Source: Sphingobacteriaceae bacterium
GTDB taxonomy: Bacteria > Bacteroidota > Bacteroidia > B-17B0 > Aurantibacillaceae
Length of the DNA stretch: 8,133 nucleotides
Direction: 5' to 3'
NCBI GenBank assembly: GCA_025360355.1
Contig: JANYCL010000331.1
Location: 1-8,133, forward strand
The position numbers were made by a program, and so were the translations under genes. The notes under the pieces are model-generated. The model searched no databases. It saw only the letters and a list, made by a program, of their open reading frames with translations, and was not told where the DNA came from. Shown here in pieces: positions 5,886-8,133 of the stretch (positions are counted from its first letter, which is position 1; each line of letters opens with the position of its first letter).

Positions 5886-7484
5886 ATGAAAACATCTTTA
5901 CGATCAATTACACTCATCGCTCTTGTTTGCTTATCGGTATTCACTGCCAAATCACAAGGCATTTGTTTTTTACCACAAACTAATTTTACGGTTGCACTCG
6001 GTCCGACAGGAACTGCGGTAGCTGACTGGAATGGCGATGGTAAAAAAGATATTGTTACTGCCAATCAAGGCGGCGGAAATATTTCTATGATGCTCGGAAC
6101 CGGCACAGGAAGTTTTTTACCTTCTGTAAGTTTTCCAGCAGGAACACAACCTTATTCTGTTATTGCAGGAGAATTTAACGGCGATGGAAAATTAGATGTT
6201 GCAGTTGCAAATATTAGTTTCGCAAGTATTACCGTTTTATTTGGAACAGGTACTGGAAGTTTTAGTTCCATGAATACATTTTCTTTAGCCGGTAACGCTC
6301 GCTCCCTATCAGCAGGTGATTTTAATAACGATGGTAAAACTGATATCGCTGTTGTTGCTCCGGTAACAAATTCTGTTACTGTTTTATTAGCAACAGGAGT
6401 AGGAAATTTTTTACCAGGTGTTAATTACTCTGTTGGAACAAGTCCGTTCGATGTTGCAGTTGGTGAATTTAATGGTGATGGGAAATTAGATCTTGCAGTT
6501 ACTAATAACGGAAGTGCAAACGTTTCTGTTTTGTTAGGTAACGGAGCGGGAGCTTTTGGAGTCGCAACAAATTTTACTGTAGGCGCAGGCGCTAACAATC
6601 TTGTTCTTGGCGATATGAATAATGACGGTAAAACAGATATAGTATGTACAAATAATACCGCAGCTAATTTATCTATTTTATTAGGTAATGGCGCAGGAAG
6701 TTTTGGAGCAGCAGCTAATTTTGCAACAGGAGCCGGTCCTCGCCCTATTGCTCTTGCCGATTTTAATAATGATGGAAAAAAAGATGTTGTGGTTGGAAAT
6801 TTTAGCGGTACAACAATTTGCGCGTTCTTAGGAAATGGTTTAGGAAGTTTAGGTCCGATCAATACATTTACTGTTGGATCCAATCCAAATGCTTTATCGG
6901 TTGGTGACTTTGATGGAGTTTTAGGGATTGATGTGGTAACAGCAAATCAAGCATCCGGAAATACTTCTGTGCTTTTAAATAACGCGCCAATTGTATTGAC
7001 TTCAAGTATCGGTCCCGCATTCATGTGTGTTGGACAAACATTTCCAATTTATGTATCTGGCGCTAATACTTACACGTGGAGTACAGGTGCAACCACTTCA
7101 AGTGTTGTTGTTAATCCTACTGTTACTACAACATACACTGTGACTGGAAGCGATGCGTTAGGTTGTCAAAATTCGGACTTCTATACGTTAACAGTTAATA
7201 CTTGTGCAGGAATTCAGAATGTATCAGTAAAAAATGCGGCTATAAATGTTTATCCAAATCCATTCTCACAACAAACTACTTTACGCTTATCACTTACTGA
7301 AAATAGTAAAGTTCAGGTTACATTATTAAATGTGTTAGGTCAGGAATTAAAAAAGATCGAAGATAAAAATTTAGAAAGCGGCGAGCATGTTTATACATTA
7401 CATGCAGAAGCTAAAGGGATTTATTTTGTAAGAACTGTGATTAACGGAACTATTTCCACACAAAAAATAATTAACGCAGAATAA
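5886..7484 (+). CDS. Secreted FG-GAP/VCBS beta-propeller protein with T9SS sorting domain
   Basis: 532 residues. A signal peptide at 1-24 (basic start, hydrophobic 8-20, likely cut after A-K-S-Q) directs Sec export. Residues about 25-368 form an FG-GAP/VCBS propeller: calcium-loop motifs of the D-x-N-x-D-G-x-x-D type begin at 47, 96, 145, 194, 243, 292 and 341, exactly 49 residues apart, giving seven blades. First-position Asp is Glu in blades 2 and 4, and the seventh loop is degenerate. Residues about 370-440 form an Ig-like domain of the kind common in Bacteroidota adhesins (Y-T-W-S-T-G-A-T-T, then T-T-T-Y-T-V-T-G). Residues about 453-531 are a type A T9SS sorting domain, with N-V-Y-P-N-P-F at 454-460, L-N-V-L-G-Q-E-L at 481-488 and G-I-Y-F-V-R at 511-516. 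The protein is therefore expected outside the outer membrane. Its ligand is unknown, and no enzymatic domain is present. It forms its own transcription unit between two terminators. Confidence 0.93.
   Translation: MKTSLRSITLIALVCLSVFTAKSQGICFLPQTNFTVALGPTGTAVADWNGDGKKDIVTANQGGGNISMMLGTGTGSFLPSVSFPAGTQPYSVIAGEFNGDGKLDVAVANISFASITVLFGTGTGSFSSMNTFSLAGNARSLSAGDFNNDGKTDIAVVAPVTNSVTVLLATGVGNFLPGVNYSVGTSPFDVAVGEFNGDGKLDLAVTNNGSANVSVLLGNGAGAFGVATNFTVGAGANNLVLGDMNNDGKTDIVCTNNTAANLSILLGNGAGSFGAAANFATGAGPRPIALADFNNDGKKDVVVGNFSGTTICAFLGNGLGSLGPINTFTVGSNPNALSVGDFDGVLGIDVVTANQASGNTSVLLNNAPIVLTSSIGPAFMCVGQTFPIYVSGANTYTWSTGATTSSVVVNPTVTTTYTVTGSDALGCQNSDFYTLTVNTCAGIQNVSVKNAAINVYPNPFSQQTTLRLSLTENSKVQVTLLNVLGQELKKIEDKNLESGEHVYTLHAEAKGIYFVRTVINGTISTQKIINAE
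6024..6932 (+). repeat. Seven in-frame 147-bp repeats encoding propeller blades
   Basis: The calcium-loop codons recur every 147 bp from 6024 to the seventh loop ending at 6932, with no indel in any unit. Recurrent blocks include S-V-L-L-G-N-G-A-G-x-F-G. Synonymous codons differ between units, so the duplications look old and maintained by protein structure rather than recent DNA amplification. Confidence 0.85.
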
Positions 7485-7504
7485 TTTAATCTATTTTAAA
7501 TTGG

Positions 7505-7534
7505 AAAGCCTTCCGGGAACGGGAGGCTTTTTTT
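7505..7534 (+). terminator. Intrinsic terminator after the propeller gene
   Basis: AAGCCTTCC (7506-7514) pairs with GGGAGGCTT (7521-7529) with one G-T pair and a 6-nt loop, followed by a T run to 7534. It lies at the convergent junction, overlapping the last codon of the minus-strand gene. On the minus strand only a short T stretch follows the stem, so it is a weaker terminator for that gene. Confidence 0.85.
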
Positions 7535-8133
7535 ATGGATTATAAATTAATTCAAGTGCCCCGCTACTTTTCAGATCCGAAACAAGAGTTACATTTTTAT
7601 TCGTGGTCCCATCGTTGATCTTTAACCCGGCAGTATTCGGAGGCACACGCCCTAAATTAAGTGCGTGCATTACTAAAATATTTTTCCCGGGTTTCAGGTT
7701 TAACACAATTTCTTTTTTGTTTTTTGAAACAGTAAACTTTTCCAAAACTAATTCTTCATTTAAATACAACGAGATCTCGTCCCCATCTACTCTATTCTTA
7801 TCCCAAACAGTAACGGTGACCACGCCTGAATTAACCTCTAATGATTCCTGAACGTTAAATTTCCTTCCGTTAACTTTATGGTGGTGATAAATTTTATCAT
7901 GATGTTTTATTTGTGTTGAATCAACAGCAAGGTCATCGAACAAAATGTATTTAGTTGAATCAACAGGTTTTTCTTTCATTTTATATAAGATCGTATATCG
8001 GGCACTCAGCATTATTGTTGAGCCGTTATAGGTAATTACATTTTTACTGGTAACAACTCCTTGCTTATAAAATTCATATTCAACATGCCGGGTATCACTT
8101 AACGGAAAATAAAACACCAGACCAACATCAAAT
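7533..8133 (-). CDS. C-terminal part of a hypothetical protein (cut by window edge)
   Basis: The frame is open from the right window edge, reading F-D-V-G-L before the first possible GTG start at 8117, so the true start lies outside and about 200 residues are seen. Counting from that GTG, residues about 1-90 contain a histidine-rich spot (K-H-H-D-K-I-Y-H-H-H-K, 70-80) and no motif I recognise. Residues about 91-194 look like a beta-sandwich found in other Bacteroidota proteins: V-T-V-T-V-W-D-K-N-R-V-D-G-D-E-I-S (100-116), L-N-L-K-P-G-K-N-I-L-V (140-150), A-L-N-L-G-R-V-P-P-N-T-A (153-164), then D-G-T-T and a final S-G-A-L-E-L-I-Y. I know of no assigned function. No sorting domain is present, and whether it has a signal peptide cannot be seen. 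It converges on the propeller gene. Confidence 0.75.
   Translation of the reverse strand, partial: FDVGLVFYFPLSDTRHVEYEFYKQGVVTSKNVITYNGSTIMLSARYTILYKMKEKPVDSTKYILFDDLAVDSTQIKHHDKIYHHHKVNGRKFNVQESLEVNSGVVTVTVWDKNRVDGDEISLYLNEELVLEKFTVSKNKKEIVLNLKPGKNILVMHALNLGRVPPNTAGLKINDGTTNKNVTLVSDLKSSGALELIYNP

Noticed and set aside
6425..6883. Antisense ORF of 152 codons within the propeller gene
   Set aside because: Its pseudo-repetitive Pro/Ala/Leu product is the reverse reading of the repeated blades; no independent evidence.
8115..8117. GTG as the start of the right-edge minus-strand gene
   Set aside because: The frame stays open to the window edge beyond this codon, and the residues after it do not look like a signal peptide or a natural N terminus, so the gene is treated as partial.

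Overview
The window looks like chromosomal DNA from a member of the Bacteroidota. The evidence is a large secreted protein ending in a type IX secretion (T9SS, Por-type) sorting domain, A-rich leaders without a clear Shine-Dalgarno sequence, AT-rich DNA, and several promoter-like TAnnTTTG boxes of the Bacteroidota primary sigma factor. I cannot name the genus.

Left part (1-4330): a cyanophycin locus. cphB (cyanophycinase, minus strand) and cphA (cyanophycin synthetase, plus strand) diverge from a 140-bp intergenic region that carries a candidate promoter for each. CphA would build the nitrogen reserve multi-L-arginyl-poly-L-aspartate, and CphB would cut it to beta-Asp-Arg dipeptides. The dipeptidase needed to finish degradation is not in the window. 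Only 24 bp downstream of cphB lies a gene for a membrane-anchored DUF922-type putative zinc peptidase, probably in the same transcript. CphA keeps all three domains, including an H-x-x-E-H pattern in the N domain that suggests it makes its own primers.

Gap (4331-4630, 300 bp): it holds a 25-codon ORF that overlaps the cphA stop codon, a consensus-like TAnnTTTG promoter and a strong intrinsic terminator. The promoter and terminator together bracket a roughly 90-nt stretch that could be a small RNA or an attenuated leader. The terminator arm is complementary to the start-codon region of the next gene.

Middle part (4631-5843): a six-helix DUF2306 membrane protein, a hairpin, and a small cysteine-containing exported protein that I do not recognise, closed by a terminator.

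Right part (5886-8133): a 532-residue secreted protein with a seven-bladed FG-GAP/VCBS beta-propeller whose calcium loops repeat exactly every 49 residues, then an Ig-like domain and a T9SS sorting domain. A terminator separates it from a convergent minus-strand gene that runs off the right edge; only its C-terminal 200 or so residues are present.

There are no tRNA, rRNA, CRISPR or insertion-sequence features. The most interesting items are the self-contained cyanophycin system in a heterotrophic phylum, the putative peptidase linked to it, and the small-RNA or attenuator candidate downstream of cphA.
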